The notes beneath the pieces were generated by a model that was given only the letters and a program-made list of their open reading frames with translations, made no database searches and was not told where the DNA came from. Both the position numbers and the translations under genes were made by a program. Below, piece by piece: positions 43,618 to 55,290 of a stretch of DNA of 64,000 bases. The stretch comes from Brachyhypopomus gauderio (Eukaryota > Chordata > Actinopteri > Gymnotiformes > Hypopomidae), in contig NC_135226.1 of assembly GCF_052324685.1 (NCBI RefSeq), positions 15,022,887 through 15,086,886 of the forward strand, in the 5' to 3' direction. Position 1 is the stretch's first letter. The number at the start of each line of letters is the position of its first letter.

Positions 43618-44450
43618 TTACAGTTTTTCTGAGTTGCCAAGACACATTTCCGGAAACCATGCATCTATTTCTCCAAACTGTAAACACAAAACCGAATTCA
43701 AACACTAAATTCACAAAACCTCTGACTCTTCCTGCAAAACCAAACTATTTCCTCAGAACAGTTCAAGCAGTGCTCAAAACCAAACAATGTTGTCAAATCA
43801 AGCCTCAAGTCAATCAAAATGAATAACAGCACTGAACATTACACACAACACTGAAAAAAGGAAAACACAATGGTCAGATCATGAACCTGTAGAAATAATC
43901 TTTATTGGCTTCAAAACAAAAATGTTGTTTAGAAAAAATGAGTAAAAATATATACAAAGAAATACATTACAACAGAAGTGCATGCAGTATCTACTCTACT
44001 GCAGCATTATGTCGAAGTGCTGGGTCAGGCCACAGGACTTCAACAACATCACAGGCCACATTCTCCCTGGCCAGGCAGCGTGGAAAATAACTTCTAGTAT
44101 GCCGGATCCATGCTTGGCATGCATCCACACCTATGTCATTACAGGCCAGTTCCATGGCCTGCAAGAGATTTTCACTGGTGTAGGGTTGCCGGTCATAGAC
44201 CTTCCAATGCCATGAACGCTTTGCCTTATGCCTGTTGCCATTTTGAGAACATCTGTGCTTATTCTTGCTGCTGTAGTTCTGTTTACAGGTCGTCCAACAG
44301 ATGGCGCTGTGATGACAATAGTTGGGTTGTCACTCAACTTCTTATTTAGAGGTGAGATTGGTGGAAGGTTCATCAGCATGTGGTTGTCTTGTGCAGTAGG
44401 CGCCATGTGGTAACGGAAGATGGGGTTTTTTTATGTTCTTTTTTAGCTTT
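43618..44450 (-). pseudogene. Diverged Tc1/mariner-like element remnant
   Basis: One end (43,618) begins TACAGTTTTTCTGAG, like the terminus of the elements at 14-16 kb and 44.6 kb. On the minus strand about 44,200-43,990 encodes the transposase C-terminal part (QAWIRH...SYFPRCLARENVACDV, then VLWPD), corresponding to GWIRHASRYFPRCLARENIACDV in the other copies. The catalytic region is missing. It is an older, separate family member. Confidence 0.7.
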
Positions 44451-44835
44451 TGTGGTTGGCAAGTTGTTAGAAACAAGGCCTATTGAGTTAAAATTGAACT
44501 GTGGTTCTTGAAAAGGGCCTTATGAGATAGTTCTGAACACTGTGGTAGGTTCTCTTTAGTAGGACCTTTTAAATCACTAGCTTTACAGTTTTTCTCGATT
44601 CTTTACACACATTGTCTGAAAGCATGCCTCATACTCTCAGAACTCTACACACAAATAAAAAAACGCACACACAATGGGCAAAACCCTCCAGTTCTCTTTC
44701 AAAATGAAACTTTACATTCAGAACAATGTTATCTCTTTTTAAAATGGTATTTTGTTCACAGATGACACACACAAACCATCATATGAATAGACATTTTTAA
44801 GAACCAGTTGAACACTGATGTGCTCAATGTAAAAC

Positions 44836-45260
44836 TGTCACGTAGGGCAACGCCCCCTCTCGTAGCTGTCACTCTGGGTTCCTTCATGTCTGTGTTCCCT
44901 GCCTGTTTGTCCCGCCCTGCTCGTTGGTTTTGATGGATTCCTTGTTTGTTACCACGCCCCTGTGTCATTGTCATCACCTGTCCCTAGTTTAGTCCTGTGT
45001 ATATTAGTCCCTGTGTCTCCCAGGTCTAGTTATTGGTTTTTTTGTTTTCTCTGTGTTTTGCATGTTCGCCTTAGTGCTGCTGTTCCGTGAGTTTTCCTTG
45101 TTGTGTTCGCTATGTCTGTCCATATTTCGTGTCCTGACTGCCTGCCCGATATGACCTGCGCCTGCTATTACGACCCTGATTATGGAATTTCCTTGAATAA
45201 ATCTCGCTCTCCTCAGCGTTTGTGTCCGCCTCCCTGTTCTGCCCCACGCAGAACGTTACA
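44836..45260 (+). mobile_element. Solo LTR (425 bp)
   Basis: TGTCACGTAG...GAACGTTACA flanked by AAAAC (44,831-44,835 and 45,261-45,265). It is related to the truncated LTRs at 25,300 and 35,870. A GTGTATATTAG TATA-like sequence is near 44,997 and GAATAAATCTC near 45,195. Confidence 0.85.
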
Positions 45261-46235
45261 AAAACACTAAGATGAATGGAAAACACTTCTTCTCCATTCA
45301 TCATAATGACTTAGGCCTTTTTTTTGTTCAGTGTTACACTTACTACAGACAGGAAATACATAAGTGTGTTGTAAAATATTTTAGAATAGTGTTTTTATAC
45401 TCAGAACACACATACACAGTAACAAATATATATATATTTTTCCCACAAAAGCAATGTACACAGTGTACATCCCACCCAACACAAAGTTGCATATACAGTG
45501 GTCTACATACAAAACAACAGAAGAATTTACTGTATACAGTTACAGTTAAAAAAACTATGTTGCACCCTCTCTTCTGTTTCGGTCTGGCCACAGCACCTCA
45601 TTCACATCACAAACAATGTTTTCTCTGGCCAACCAGCGGGGGAAATATCGACTAGCATGGCGAATCCAGCCATGAAAAGCATCAACTGCTATATCTCCAC
45701 ATGCATCTTCCATAGCTTGGTGAAGGGGTATACGTGTTCGTGAATGTAGCTCATACACTTTCCATCTCCAGGCAGAAAAAAAATCCTCAATAAGATTGAG
45801 GAATGGAGAATATGGAGGGAGATAAACAACTGAAAACGTGGGTGGGCAGTGAACCAATTATGAACCACAGCAGCCCGGTGGAAACTTACATTGTCCCAAA
45901 CGACAACGTACCTGAGCTGCTCTGGACCGTCTATCTGATCTGGTGGAATGAGTGTGTTGTGTAGGGTGTCCAGGAATGTGATTAGATGAGCAGTGTTGTA
46001 GGGGCCAAGGGTAGCATGGTGATGGATGAGGCCGTTGTGGGTAATCGCTGCACACATAGTGATGTTCCCTCCGCGCTGGCCAGGGACTTCAACAATGGCA
46101 CGCTGGCCGATGATATTCCTTCCCCTCCTTCGTCTTCGTCATCAATGAAGATGAATTGGTGCTCCACTGCGTCCACCTCTAGCTCAAAGATTCTCTGAAA
46201 CACACATGACAGTATCAAAAATAGACATGGAGGAG

Positions 46236-46470
46236 CAGGGTTGCCAACTCTCACGTATTGAGCGTGAGACACACGCATTTGACCGTTTCACATGCTCTCA
46301 CTCCACACTTCCAATATTTCACGCCGAAAAAAAAATCCAGTTTATTTACCTCTGATCCACATATATGATTCAATGAGTTACTAGTTCACTCTGGCCACCG
46401 GCTTTTGACAGATCGAGATATAACACTCAATTTGTGTCCATTACACTCGCCACCTCCTCGGTCACCCTGT
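46236..46470. mobile_element. DNA-transposon fragment
   Basis: Begins CAGGGTTGCCAACTCTCACG with the GTGAGAC inverted motif close by, a terminus I associate with a fish DNA transposon family. The other end was not defined. It splits the Tc1-like transposase N-terminus from its catalytic part. Confidence 0.5.
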
Positions 46471-46780
46471 AGACCTGCTTCATCTTCAGATTATTTCTGC
46501 GCAAGACACGGTCCAGCGTTGATAAGCTTACCCTATCAATATTTTAAAATATCTTGTTGTTTTCTATTATTTTTCTTTGTATTTGCCATAATGTTATAGC
46601 ATTATTTTCTAGGACCATGTTCAGGATTTCAGTTTCCTGTTCAGGAGACAAAAGACGTTTCCATCCACCTCATAATACAAATAGTAAAATACTGTAAATA
46701 CTGTGATTATAGAATATAAACAAAAACTAAATATGAGGTTCGACAGGAACTTTGAAATCTCCAGTCTGTTAAGTGTGTTG

Positions 46781-47173
46781 CAGATCCAAACCTGTACGGA
46801 CCTCCCAGGCGACCCCAAACCATCCCGACGGCCCCACCCACTCCCATCGACGTCAAACCCCCGATACCCGTGAGACGTACCAAGAACACTCCAGCACGCC
46901 CAGTCAGCCCAGTGGCTTCGCACACGAGATCACAAGACGTGCAAGACGCAACAGCCGGACCAAGCCAAGGACGGATGGTCCACGTCAGCGAACCGCCCCT
47001 GCCCCCACCTCCAGAGTAGAAGTGGACAGGATGAGCCTATGCTTGTTATGAGAACATGGTTGCAGATTTACAGGAAGTCGTAAAGCAGTTCAAATACCCT
47101 GGTGACATTGGGGATCGTAAGTTTGCAGATGAACTGGATATGTTCTGCTGTGAGTTCAGGCCGACGTCACATG
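46781..47173 (+). other. Unassigned, possibly retroelement gag remnant
   Basis: Open frames rich in Arg/Pro/Thr (46,773-47,051) and a short frame DLQEVVKQFKYPGD (47,056 onward) precede the SINE. The position upstream of retroviral pol debris suggests a gag remnant, but I see no zinc knuckle or other diagnostic motif. Confidence 0.25.
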
Positions 47174-47520
47174 AGGGCAGCACGGTGGCTTGGCGGTTAG
47201 CACGTTTGCCTCTCAGCACTGGGGTCTTGGGTTCAAGTCCCTATCTGAGTGGAGTTTCTATGTTCTCCCCGTGCCTGCGTGGGTTATCTCCGGTTTCCTC
47301 CCAGAGTCCAAAAACATGGAGCTTAGGTAAATTGGCAGTCCCAAAAATTCTCCCTGAGTGTGTGTCTGTGTCTCTCCATGAGTGTTTGTCTGTGTCTCTC
47401 TCTGTTCAATAAAAACAAGTTGTTGTCTGTGTGTGTGTGTGCTTGTATGCCCAGTGGCGGATGGTGCTCTGTCACTAGGGTCTGTCCTCTCTCCCCTTCC
47501 TGCACCCCAATCAGTCAAGG
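47174..47520 (+). mobile_element. tRNA-derived SINE-like retroposon
   Basis: GGCAGCACGGTGGCTTGGCGG followed by GGTTCAAGTCCC (A- and B-box-like), then the shared body to about CCAATCAGTCAAGG. It is truncated relative to the copies at 20,672 and 62,018, with no tail. Confidence 0.7.
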
Positions 47521-47975
47521 AATTTCCCACAAAGACAGGATAAGCGTGATAAGCAAGGTCGGCAAAGTCGAGGTGGGGACTGATGGTCGGAGGGGTCGAC
47601 TGGTGATGTTCCGGAAGGGTCAGGTAAGACACAAACTTTTATGACTGAATTTATAGATGTTGATGACAGCGATAAAGTGATTAATTCTGCTACTGGGATT
47701 ATGCAAAATAATTATGAACTGTCATGTGGGGGGGACATATGCTGTTTATGAGACAAATGCTGCTGCAGATGTACTATGTTAAATGTTATGGTGGGGGGAA
47801 TTGAGATGGCAGGTATCTCCAGTCTGTTGGTGCGTCAGGTGTGCCTATAGCTGAACACTTCTCTTTCCGGCTTTCGCACTTTATCTCTGCTCCTGCACTC
47901 CCTCTGTTTCAGCTAGCTTAACTTCTTTGTCTCGTCTTAGTTTCCTGACGTGGTTTTCGAACTTTGGCAAAGAAA

Positions 47976-48425
47976 ATGGATTTGATCAAGTGGTCCCTCA
48001 ACACAATTGGTATGATTTTTTCCACGTGGAGTCATGGTGTGGGAGAACCCACATGTCTGGACGGACCGTCCTCATCTGGATATGTGTTTGGCTCAGGGGG
48101 GACGTGGCGTAGTTTGTGTCTTGCGCCTCTCTCCCTGGAAGATGTTGAGGACGTGTTCTTATTTGGAACTTTGATCACTGGGATTCTGCTGATTGGATTA
48201 GGCGGATTTGGATTTGGATTTGCCCTGGTGTATCGGGAAATTAAAAGAGTGGGGTCAGTTATCGAACGCCCACGAAAATTGCCCAACTTGATTGATGCGG
48301 TGGGTAGAGCTGTTGGAACTGTTGGAACTGTTGAAACACAGACTGTGACTTTTAAAAAGCTGGATTTGATCATGGATGGAATCAATGCTCTACACGTGAA
48401 GCTGGATCAGCTGGGAGACCGCTGA
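47976..48425 (+). CDS. Unknown 149-residue membrane-anchored ORF
   Basis: ATG at 47,976 and stop at 48,423-48,425. Residues about 55-80 form one strong transmembrane segment (VFLFGTLITGILLIGLGGFG...), followed by a basic, then helical, tail ending HVKLDQLGDR. The frame lies between a retrovirus-like region and a retroposon tail. It could be a retroelement accessory or envelope-tail-like remnant, or part of the retroposon itself. I do not recognise it, and expression is uncertain. Confidence 0.35.
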   Translation: MDLIKWSLNTIGMIFSTWSHGVGEPTCLDGPSSSGYVFGSGGTWRSLCLAPLSLEDVEDVFLFGTLITGILLIGLGGFGFGFALVYREIKRVGSVIERPRKLPNLIDAVGRAVGTVGTVETQTVTFKKLDLIMDGINALHVKLDQLGDR

Positions 48426-48439
48426 CTTAAGGGGAGTTT

Positions 48440-48945
48440 GTGTGTTCAAACACTCAAGGACAAGCTCCCTGCTAAATTCTTCATTCATGATTATCTGCAT
48501 TGGCGCCCAAACAAATTTCTCCCGGAAGGTCATCGTCTTGGTTACCTGCTCCTACCCCGACACAGAGACTGTCAGAGATGGCTTTCGCCTTCCACCACGA
48601 ACTTTGACACAAAGACTGTGTGCCAGGCCTCTGGCTCCCCCCTCCCTATCTGAATGGATCTCGCCTCTCACTGCTTACTGTCTGTGTTATCAATGCTGTA
48701 TGTGCTATGGGGATTTTTTGCATGCACACAGACTGTTGTCTTGTTTGTGAGAATAATCTGTGGTCATATTTTTTTGTCTCCTCCTAATGTCTATCTCTAT
48801 GTTTCTCCCTAATCTGTACGGCGGCACCCTGAAGTGTGGCCACTCTAGGTTCTCGGTGCTTTACACCGGGGTCCTGGGGAAACTGAATTTCCCATTCGTG
48901 GGATCAATAAAGGTTTATCTTATCTTATCTTATTTTTCTGCACCC
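48440..48945 (+). mobile_element. 3' end of a non-LTR retroposon with (ATCTT)n tail
   Basis: Ends GGGATCAATAAAGGTTTATCTTATCTTATCTTA, a 3' tail typical of fish non-LTR retroelements. Immediately afterwards the retroviral pol remnant starts, so the retroposon seems to have inserted there. Its 5' limit is unclear and may include the 149-residue ORF. Confidence 0.55.
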
Positions 48946-50060
48946 CTCTCTTGTACATTGCAGGAGACGGGGACTAAATTTAGGTTTAGCTTCCTGATAT
49001 CTAGGGTGTGTCCAATAAATCTGCTTGGAAGAGATTTAATGTGTCAGCTAGGTATTCAGATAAAAAGGGCCGGATGGCCTGAGAGTTGAATTACCTGATT
49101 CAAGCTGTACATCTTGCTTTAGAGCCGCTCTGTTATGCATACGAGTGGCAGCTGAGCACCTGTCCCACTGGGAAAATTAAGACAGAACTGATAACATTTG
49201 CACAAAATGCTATTAACCCCACGGGCACTGTGTTTATGGACCCGTGTATGTTGCATTGCACAGCTTACACACATGAGAGAGGACCAGATGTAGGTTATGA
49301 GAAAAAATGGTTCAGAAAGCGTGAACAGGGTGAAATGCTGGTGTTAAAACAGATGTTTTGGGGTCAACACATGGGAGTGCTGGAGGTTGATTTGAGCAGA
49401 GCAGAGCAGGCTATGTTTCAAATGATAAACAGTGTGGCACATGTTTCTTTGGTCGAACCCACTGATTGGCAGTGGGGTGATTTGGGGGTGTGGCTGGAGC
49501 GAGTGTTGTGTGCGCATGACTGGGATAGTGGGTGTGATGATGTGCGGTACAGTGCATCAACGGACGTTTTTTGTAAACCTCTGAACTGGGTAGTCATAGT
49601 GGGGGGGGGGGGGGGGTAGAGCTGCGTCTGGGCAAGCTGCCAACATTCCATTGTCCAAAGATAGAGGGTGTGTGTGTGGGAATGGAGCAGGTCTCTGGGG
49701 CGCTGTGGTCTAAGGGTAAGTGTGATGTGGGCTTAATCAGGGGATGTGACCCTGTGAGAATCACACCTAAGTCGAACTTCAGGCCTTGTAAACCACAGTA
49801 TCCCTTGAAGCAGGAAGCAGTCCAGGAGATACGACCAGTCTTTGAGGCATTGTTGAAGGTGGGGGTAATTGTTCCATTGTTCCATAGGGGGCCTGGTGAA
49901 CTGGAAGAGTGAACGTAGCTGTGAACGTAGCTGTGGTACAGAGAGCACCGTTGGTTCCGAACCATTATACACTTTTGTTACAGGGCCCACCTGACAGTAA
50001 GTGGTTTTCAGTTGTTGATTTGGCCAATGCCTTCTTTTCTGTACCGGTACATGCAGACTA
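48946..50060 (+). pseudogene. Endogenous retrovirus pol remnant (protease end to RT start)
   Basis: About 48,960-49,080 encodes the C-terminal part of a retroviral aspartic protease (NLLGRDLM motif region). A spacer frame follows at 49,086-49,619, broken at a G-rich homopolymer (49,601-49,616). The N-terminal reverse transcriptase region then runs from about 49,640 to 50,060, with a stop and frameshift near 49,912. The catalytic core of RT, RNase H, integrase and any env are absent downstream. A fish retrovirus of gamma/epsilon type is the likely source. It is clearly defective. Confidence 0.7.
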
Positions 50061-50214
50061 GGGATGTCTTCAACTAAGGATTTTCATCCTTGGCTTTATT
50101 GGCTTGGTTGGCTTTATTCAGCTTTTATTTATTGTGACGGGCGGTGTGAGCAACTGAAAATGAAGCGATCACGCCAAGTCTCAGGGAAAAAGGATGTTTT
50201 AATAGAAAGTGTGC

Positions 50215-52050
50215 TCAGCATACTTAGCCTCACTGATAGAGAAAAATAAAAACAATCCTAGATTTCTTTTTAATACTATTTCTAAACTTACAAAAAATCA
50301 AGCAGGCACAGAACCTCAGATTCCAGTAAACCTCACTAGTAATGTATTTATAGATTTCTTTGATAATAAAATAGAGAATATTAGACAAAATATAAAACCC
50401 TTTATTAGCAATACAACTGGTATGTCATCTGGTTTGGTTGATATTGATTTAAATTACATACCGGGAGAAAAACTTGATGCTTTTCATCCACTCCCAAAAT
50501 CAGAATTAGAGAAAATAATTTCTTCCTTAAATTGTACTACCTGCACATTAGACTCAGTTCCCTCAAAGTTATTAAAAGAGGTATTACCAGCTGTAACTGA
50601 ACCTCTTCTAACTATAGTTAACTCATCCATTACAATAGGTCACATGCCCAAATCATGTAAATTAGCAATTATCAAACCTCTGATCAAGAAACCAAATCTT
50701 GATCCGACTGTGCTATCTAATTATAGACCCATTTCAAACACATCATTTATATCTAAGATCATAGAAAAAGCTGTTGCCCAGCAATTATGCCTATATCTGC
50801 ATATGAATAACACATTTGAAAAGTTCCAATCTGGTTTTAGGCCCCATCACAGTACTGAAACAGCATTAGTTAAAGTAACAAATGATCTCCTCCTTGCATC
50901 AGATCAAGGCTATGTATCACTGTTAGTGCTTCTTGATCTTAGTGCAGCTTTCGACACAATTGATCATAGGATCTTGCTAGAAAGGTTAGAACGCTGGGTT
51001 GGAGTCTCAGGCACAGCCCTTTCATGGTTTCAGTCTTACTTAACAAATCGCTATCAGTTTGTAGAGCTCAATAATATTTCATCCAAACATACAATGGTTA
51101 AATATGGGGTCCCGCAAGGCTCCATCTTAGGACCACTATTATTTACATTATATATGCTACCATTGGGCACAGTTATAAACAAACATGGTGTCAACTTTCA
51201 CTGCTATGCGGATGACACTCAACTTTACATATCAGCCAAACCCGATGACAAACTCAGTTTAGGAAAAATTGAGGCCTGTGTAAGAGATATTAAATGCTGG
51301 ATGTCTCTAAACTTCCTACAATTAAATGAGGACAAAACAGAAGTTCTCCTTGTGGGCCCTAAGGCCGCAAGACAGAAAATTCCAAATTTAATGCTTAATC
51401 TTGCAGACTATCCCATTACACCTGGCACAGTAGCCAAAAACCTAGGCGTCATACTCGACTCCGACCTATCATTTGATAAATATATAGATAATACTACTAG
51501 GATAGCTTTTCTACATCTCCGCAACATTGCCAAATTAAGAAATGCATTATCACAGGATGATGCAGAAAAATTGGTGCACGCCTTTGTTAGCTCTAGACTA
51601 GACTACTGCAATTCACTACTGTCAGGATGTTCAAATAGGAATCTAAATAAACTTCAAGTAGTTCAAAATGCCGCAGCTAGAGTTCTGACCAGAACTAGAA
51701 AATTTCAGCATATTAGACCAGTCCTATCAGCCCTGCATTGGCTCCCAGTTAAATTTCGTATTGATTTTAAAATTCTATTATTAGCATATAAAGCACTACA
51801 CGGGCTTGCTCCTGAATACCTCCAGGAACTTATTTCCTACTATGAACCCCCACGTCAACTAAGATCACAGGGTGCTGGTCTGTTATTAGTTCCACAAATT
51901 AACAAGGTAACAGCAGGGGGAAGAGCCTTTTCTTATAAGGCCCCCCAGCTTTGGAATAATCTTCCTAAATGTGTCCGGGACTCTGACACAGTCACAATCT
52001 TTAAATCTAGGTTGAAAACCCACTTATTTAGTCTAGCATTTGATAATTAA
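50215..52050 (+). CDS. L2-like LINE reverse transcriptase (5'-truncated ORF2)
   Basis: The frame is open from the truncation point to a stop at 52,048-52,050, about 610 residues, without its own start codon or endonuclease. Visible RT blocks: [34 protein letters not shown] (first catalytic Asp), [11 protein letters not shown], and CYADDTQLY (YADD, catalytic Asp pair), then LNEDKTE. The C-terminal part carries [29 protein letters not shown] and [10 protein letters not shown]. It would copy LINE RNA at a nicked target site in the nucleus. Without the 5' part this copy cannot retrotranspose by itself. Confidence 0.88.
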   Translation, partial: SAYLASLIEKNKNNPRFLFNTISKLTKNQAGTEPQIPVNLTSNVFIDFFDNKIENIRQNIKPFISNTTGMSSGLVDIDLNYIPGEKLDAFHPLPKSELEKIISSLNCTTCTLDSVPSKLLKEVLPAVTEPLLTIVNSSITIGHMPKSCKLAIIKPLIKKPNLDPTVLSNYRPISNTSFISKIIEKAVAQQLCLYLHMNNTFEKFQSGFRPHHSTETALVKVTNDLLLASDQGYVSLLVLLDLSAAFDTIDHRILLERLERWVGVSGTALSWFQSYLTNRYQFVELNNISSKHTMVKYGVPQGSILGPLLFTLYMLPLGTVINKHGVNFHCYADDTQLYISAKPDDKLSLGKIEACVRDIKCWMSLNFLQLNEDKTEVLLVGPKAARQKIPNLMLNLADYPITPGTVAKNLGVILDSDLSFDKYIDNTTRIAFLHLRNIAKLRNALSQDDAEKLVHAFVSSRLDYCNSLLSGCSNRNLNKLQVVQNAAARVLTRTRKFQHIRPVLSALHWLPVKFRIDFKILLLAYKALHGLAPEYLQELISYYEPPRQLRSQGAGLLLVPQINKVTAGGRAFSYKAPQLWNNLPKCVRDSDTVTIFKSRLKTHLFSLAFDN

Positions 52051-52767
52051 TATCCCCCTTAGATAAAGGTACAGATCCAGGGGTTCATAGACGAAGGGTT
52101 TTATGGTAGACTGGGGTGCTGGTGCTGTCATCCTGTCACTGCTCGTGGTCACTCAAGTTTGTTGACAGTGCAGTGGACGGATGCCATTGTCTCAGAATGC
52201 CCCCAAGCCTATGTTACCTTCTGGTTCTGCCTTTTTTTAGCTAGGCTGTAATAATTTAACTTAGTGCCGGAGTTGCTGCCACACTCCAGAAATGTTTATA
52301 ATTTTACCTGTCCTGTATATGTCCTCATACAGAGCTAATTTTCCCTGTTTCATTTCTCCACATGGCTGCCCGCCTGCTTGAGGTATAATGAGATGAGGAG
52401 AGACAAGCGATCCATCCTGGCCGGCCACCTCCTGCCTAACCGGATGCCTACACCATGATGGACATTATTACATCTTTTTCGGTCTAAATGGACATTATTG
52501 CATCTTTTACATTCTGTCTACATTCTGTCTATATTGTTGTTGTTGTCATGGTGACCGGTGTCGGCCAGAGGAGGATGGGCTCCCCCCCTGAGTCTTGGTT
52601 CCTCTCAAGGTTTCTTCCTCATGCAAAAACTAGGGAGTTTTTCCTTGCCACTGTCGCCCTTGGCTTGCTCACTGGGGGCTAGGACTCGGCACTTGTAAAG
52701 CTGCTTTGTGACAACAACTGTTGTAAAAAGCGCTATATAAATAAAATTTGATTGATTGATTGATTGA
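50215..52767 (+). mobile_element. 5'-truncated L2-like LINE with intact RT frame
   Basis: Flanked by the direct repeat AAGTGTGC (50,207-50,214 and 52,768-52,775), possibly two bases longer. It has the 3' UTR and the tail AAAGCGCTATATAAATAAAATTTGATTGATTGATTGA. The 5' end is truncated inside the ORF between endonuclease and RT, as is common for LINEs. The clean duplication and open frame indicate a recent insertion. Confidence 0.9.
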
Positions 52768-52989
52768 AAGTGTGCAAACCAAAACCCGTGCAAAAGATCC
52801 AAATTAAGGATATAATGACCAGCAGTCAACTGGTACAAAGACAAGACATATATAGGCAAACAAACGACCCTCAGGTGAGACGGATCACGGGCTCCGCCCA
52901 CCTGAGGGACGCACATGACATCACCAAACAATAACAACAACAGCCGCTGTGGACAGAGGCGGCCGGTAGGGGGCCGCCTCACCGTGACA

Positions 52990-53898
52990 TTTATTCACAT
53001 TTTTTTTATGAAAAAAAAAAGTCACAGTCAGTGCGCATATCAAACTGTCAGACAGGCACTGTGCAAAATGTCAAAAATATTTTAAATAAAATATGCCTGC
53101 CTGAAAATATAAAAAATGCCACACAACAGCATTTTATAATTATAAATTATAAGTAAAGGTTCAAGTAACGGGGTTTAAAAAGCAAACAACAACAAAAAAT
53201 GTTTATAGGCCTACTTGCCGAGACGCACCGCGACGAGACGAGATGACACTGTAACAGTGGTTTTACATGTACTGTACCACTGCGCATGCGCACTCTTGTT
53301 GGGTATCCTGCGCGGGACTGCGAGCTAGTTGTAGCATAGCCTCCGGTCTGCTGTGTCTACCCTGAGTTATCTGGACAGTAATGGTGAGATGCGTGGGTGA
53401 CTCCTGCCCTATTAAACACCACTTTTACCCCGCACGGTGTGTGTCCTGTGTGTGTGCCTCCAGAGAAGCCAGGAACTAGTGTATTTTCCCTGCTGGCTCC
53501 TTCGCTACACGCTTTTCACCCATTACAACACGACCGAAACGACAAACGGCTGAACTGTTTTTTTTTTTTTTTTTGCCTTACGCGTTTTAAATGGTATGCC
53601 ATGTTGGTTGTTGTCTTGTGAAATGAAAGACGTTGATGACATAACTTGCACTTTACTTTGTTTGATTCATCTTTATCTTTTTCAAAATACTCCCACACTT
53701 TTGAAGTTTTTTTAGTAGCCATTATAATCTCGGCAGATGCTGACTATCCTGACTAGCCCTTTAATGAATTTGTACCGGCTCCCCCGGTCAACAAATTACG
53801 TTCGCAACAAATTTGTTTGGGTGATATGGGACAGGTGGGGCATGGAATTTCCCCTTCTTCTGAGGTGGGGAATGATAGAAAAAGTTTGAGAACCACTG
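52990..53898 (-). pseudogene. hAT element with BED-finger exon, interrupted by an LTR
   Basis: The right end reads CAGTGGTTCTCAAACTTTTTC on the minus strand (ending 53,898), a classical hAT terminus. About 53,722-53,580 on the minus strand encodes an N-terminal BED zinc finger (VWEYFEKD, CKLCHQRL, NMAYHLKR). It ends in a poly-Lys stretch from a T-run, and no transposase core follows. A solo LTR at 53,250-53,527 interrupts it. Confidence 0.75.
53250..53527 (+). mobile_element. Solo LTR (278 bp)
   Basis: TGTAACAGTGG...CACCCATTACA flanked by ACAC (53,246-53,249 and 53,528-53,531). It contains CCTATTAAACACC as a polyadenylation-like region. It is inserted in the hAT remnant. Confidence 0.75.
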
Positions 53899-54541
53899 CA
53901 CTAGTTACACTTTACTATAGTTACATTACAAAGCATTACAAAGAATGAGGCTGTCATTCTCATATCCTCCTGCAGCCTCCGGTCTCCTTACACCAGTCAA
54001 GTCCCAGGTGAGCCATCAGCAGTCTTCTCAACTCGCCGGTGTTACGTTTGAATTATTGACATAACTGGTGGACCTGCCTGACGAACTTCTCTCCGCCCAC
54101 GTCTCTAGGGTTGTCTATCTGTCACATGACTTATTTGATGTCGGACACAGTCCATGGGCGGTGGACCAACATGAGTCCTTCATGGCTTGCCACCTCTACC
54201 ATTGGCATCTGGTGGGTCTCTTGTCTCTCCTTTTTCTGTTTTTTGCTTTCTAATGAGGCCTGCGTTTCGAAATTTGGCCCCCCGGCCGCGCGAGCTCACA
54301 ACCTTGCTTTTCTCCTGTTTCCTGCTCACTATCTGTGTCGTAACCGCTGTAATCTTCTGGGCTGGTGCTCATGATGATGATGATGATTGCAGCACCAGCA
54401 GCTGGTTTGGTGCTGCTGATGATAGCACCACCAGTGGTAGTGCCTGCGCTGCTGTGTGTGTGTGTGTGATAGAAGACACTGACGTATCAATTGTACACAG
54501 AAAAAGCTGATGGGTCAGCAGAGGAATGACAGGCAGATAAC
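53899..54541. other. Intergenic, nothing recognised
   Basis: Short TGATGATGATG and GTGTGTGTG runs near 54,370 and 54,455. Frames here (54,068-54,510) show no domain. Confidence 0.45.
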
Positions 54542-54876
54542 CAGTGTTGGGAACGTTACTTTAAAAAAGTAATTAGTTATAGTTACTCACTACTTGTTCA
54601 AAAAAGTAACTGAGTTAGTAACTGAATTACTCTATAATAAAAATAACTCGTTACCAGGGAAAGTAACTATTTGCACTACAGTTAAAAAAAGTTATATGCT
54701 AATGAATAAGGATTTTTTTTGAAAAAGCAGTTTTCACAGTCAGTTCAAATGAGTAGATCAGAAAGGTGTTTAACTTTTGATATTTATTGTAACGTCAACG
54801 GCATTGTAACGACAGGAAAAGTAATTAATTATATTATCCCATTACTGACAAAATGACGCCGTTACCTAACATTGCA
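54542..54876. mobile_element. MITE of the CAGTGTTGGGAACG type
   Basis: The left end is CAGTGTTGGGAACGTTACTTT. The right end on the opposite strand is CAATGTTAGGTAACGGCG. The body is made of AAGTAA/AGTTACT modules common in fish MITEs. The target duplication was not resolved. Confidence 0.65.
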
Positions 54877-55102
54877 CAACATTGCACAACGTTATTCACA
54901 ACATTGCAGATAACATAGTGCTTTCCGTCTCTGCACATTCCTCTGATGCAGGTTACAATAAACACACACATAAAAAAATACATAATTACATACTGAATCA
55001 CACTATTCACAGTCCTTCTGCTAATCAGAATGACATGTACATAAATCTTTACTAACCACCCCAAGCTGTCTGTGTGTGTGCATGAGAGCATGCACGTGTG
55101 TG

Positions 55103-55290
55103 TGTGTGATTACCAGAGGGCTGTGGATCACACATGCCCAAAGCGGTGTGCAGCCCTAGCCCGGCACCCAGTTGGGGTTAGGTGCCTTGCTCAAGGGCAC
55201 CTCAGTCATGACCTTAGGTCTGGGAATCAAACCCACAACCCTCCGGTCACAACACCAGTTCCCTAACCACCAGGCCATGACTGCCCTAAC
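55103..55290 (-). mobile_element. tRNA-derived SINE
   Basis: The minus strand reads GGCCTGGTGGTTAGGGAA (A box) and GGTTGTGGGTTTGATTCCC (B box), followed by GTGCCCTTGAGCAAGGCACC, a combination familiar from fish SINEs. No fold-competent tRNA acceptor stem is present, so it is not a tRNA gene. Confidence 0.8.

Larger units (their letters stand above)
44584..46780 (-). pseudogene. Tc1/mariner-like transposon, reverse copy, broken
   Basis: Terminus TACAGTTTTTCTCGATTC at 44,584. On the minus strand the transposase catalytic region spans 46,165-45,555: IFIDD, VVWDNVSFHR and NLIEDFFSAW. The Pro before the Ile-Glu is Leu here. An eight-T run keeps the frame where the 14- and 28-kb copies are shifted, but a different frameshift lies near 45,860. 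The N-terminal part (about 46,690-46,490) is separated by a foreign insert at 46,236-46,470. A solo LTR sits at 44,836-45,260. Inactive. Confidence 0.8.
50133..52989 (-). mobile_element. Solo LTR split by an L2 LINE
   Basis: The LTR (TGTGACGG...CACCGTGACA) is flanked by TTTAT (50,128-50,132 and 52,990-52,994). Its two parts, 50,133-50,214 and 52,768-52,989, join into the reverse of the LTR at 36,875-37,137. It inserted into or next to hAT sequence. Confidence 0.82.

Noticed and set aside
53397..53621. Plus-strand frame through a T-run
   Set aside because: It crosses a solo LTR end and a homopolymer opposite a BED-finger fragment.
55103..55290. tRNA gene from A- and B-box sequences
   Set aside because: No acceptor stem or complete cloverleaf. 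The body and flanks are those of a SINE.
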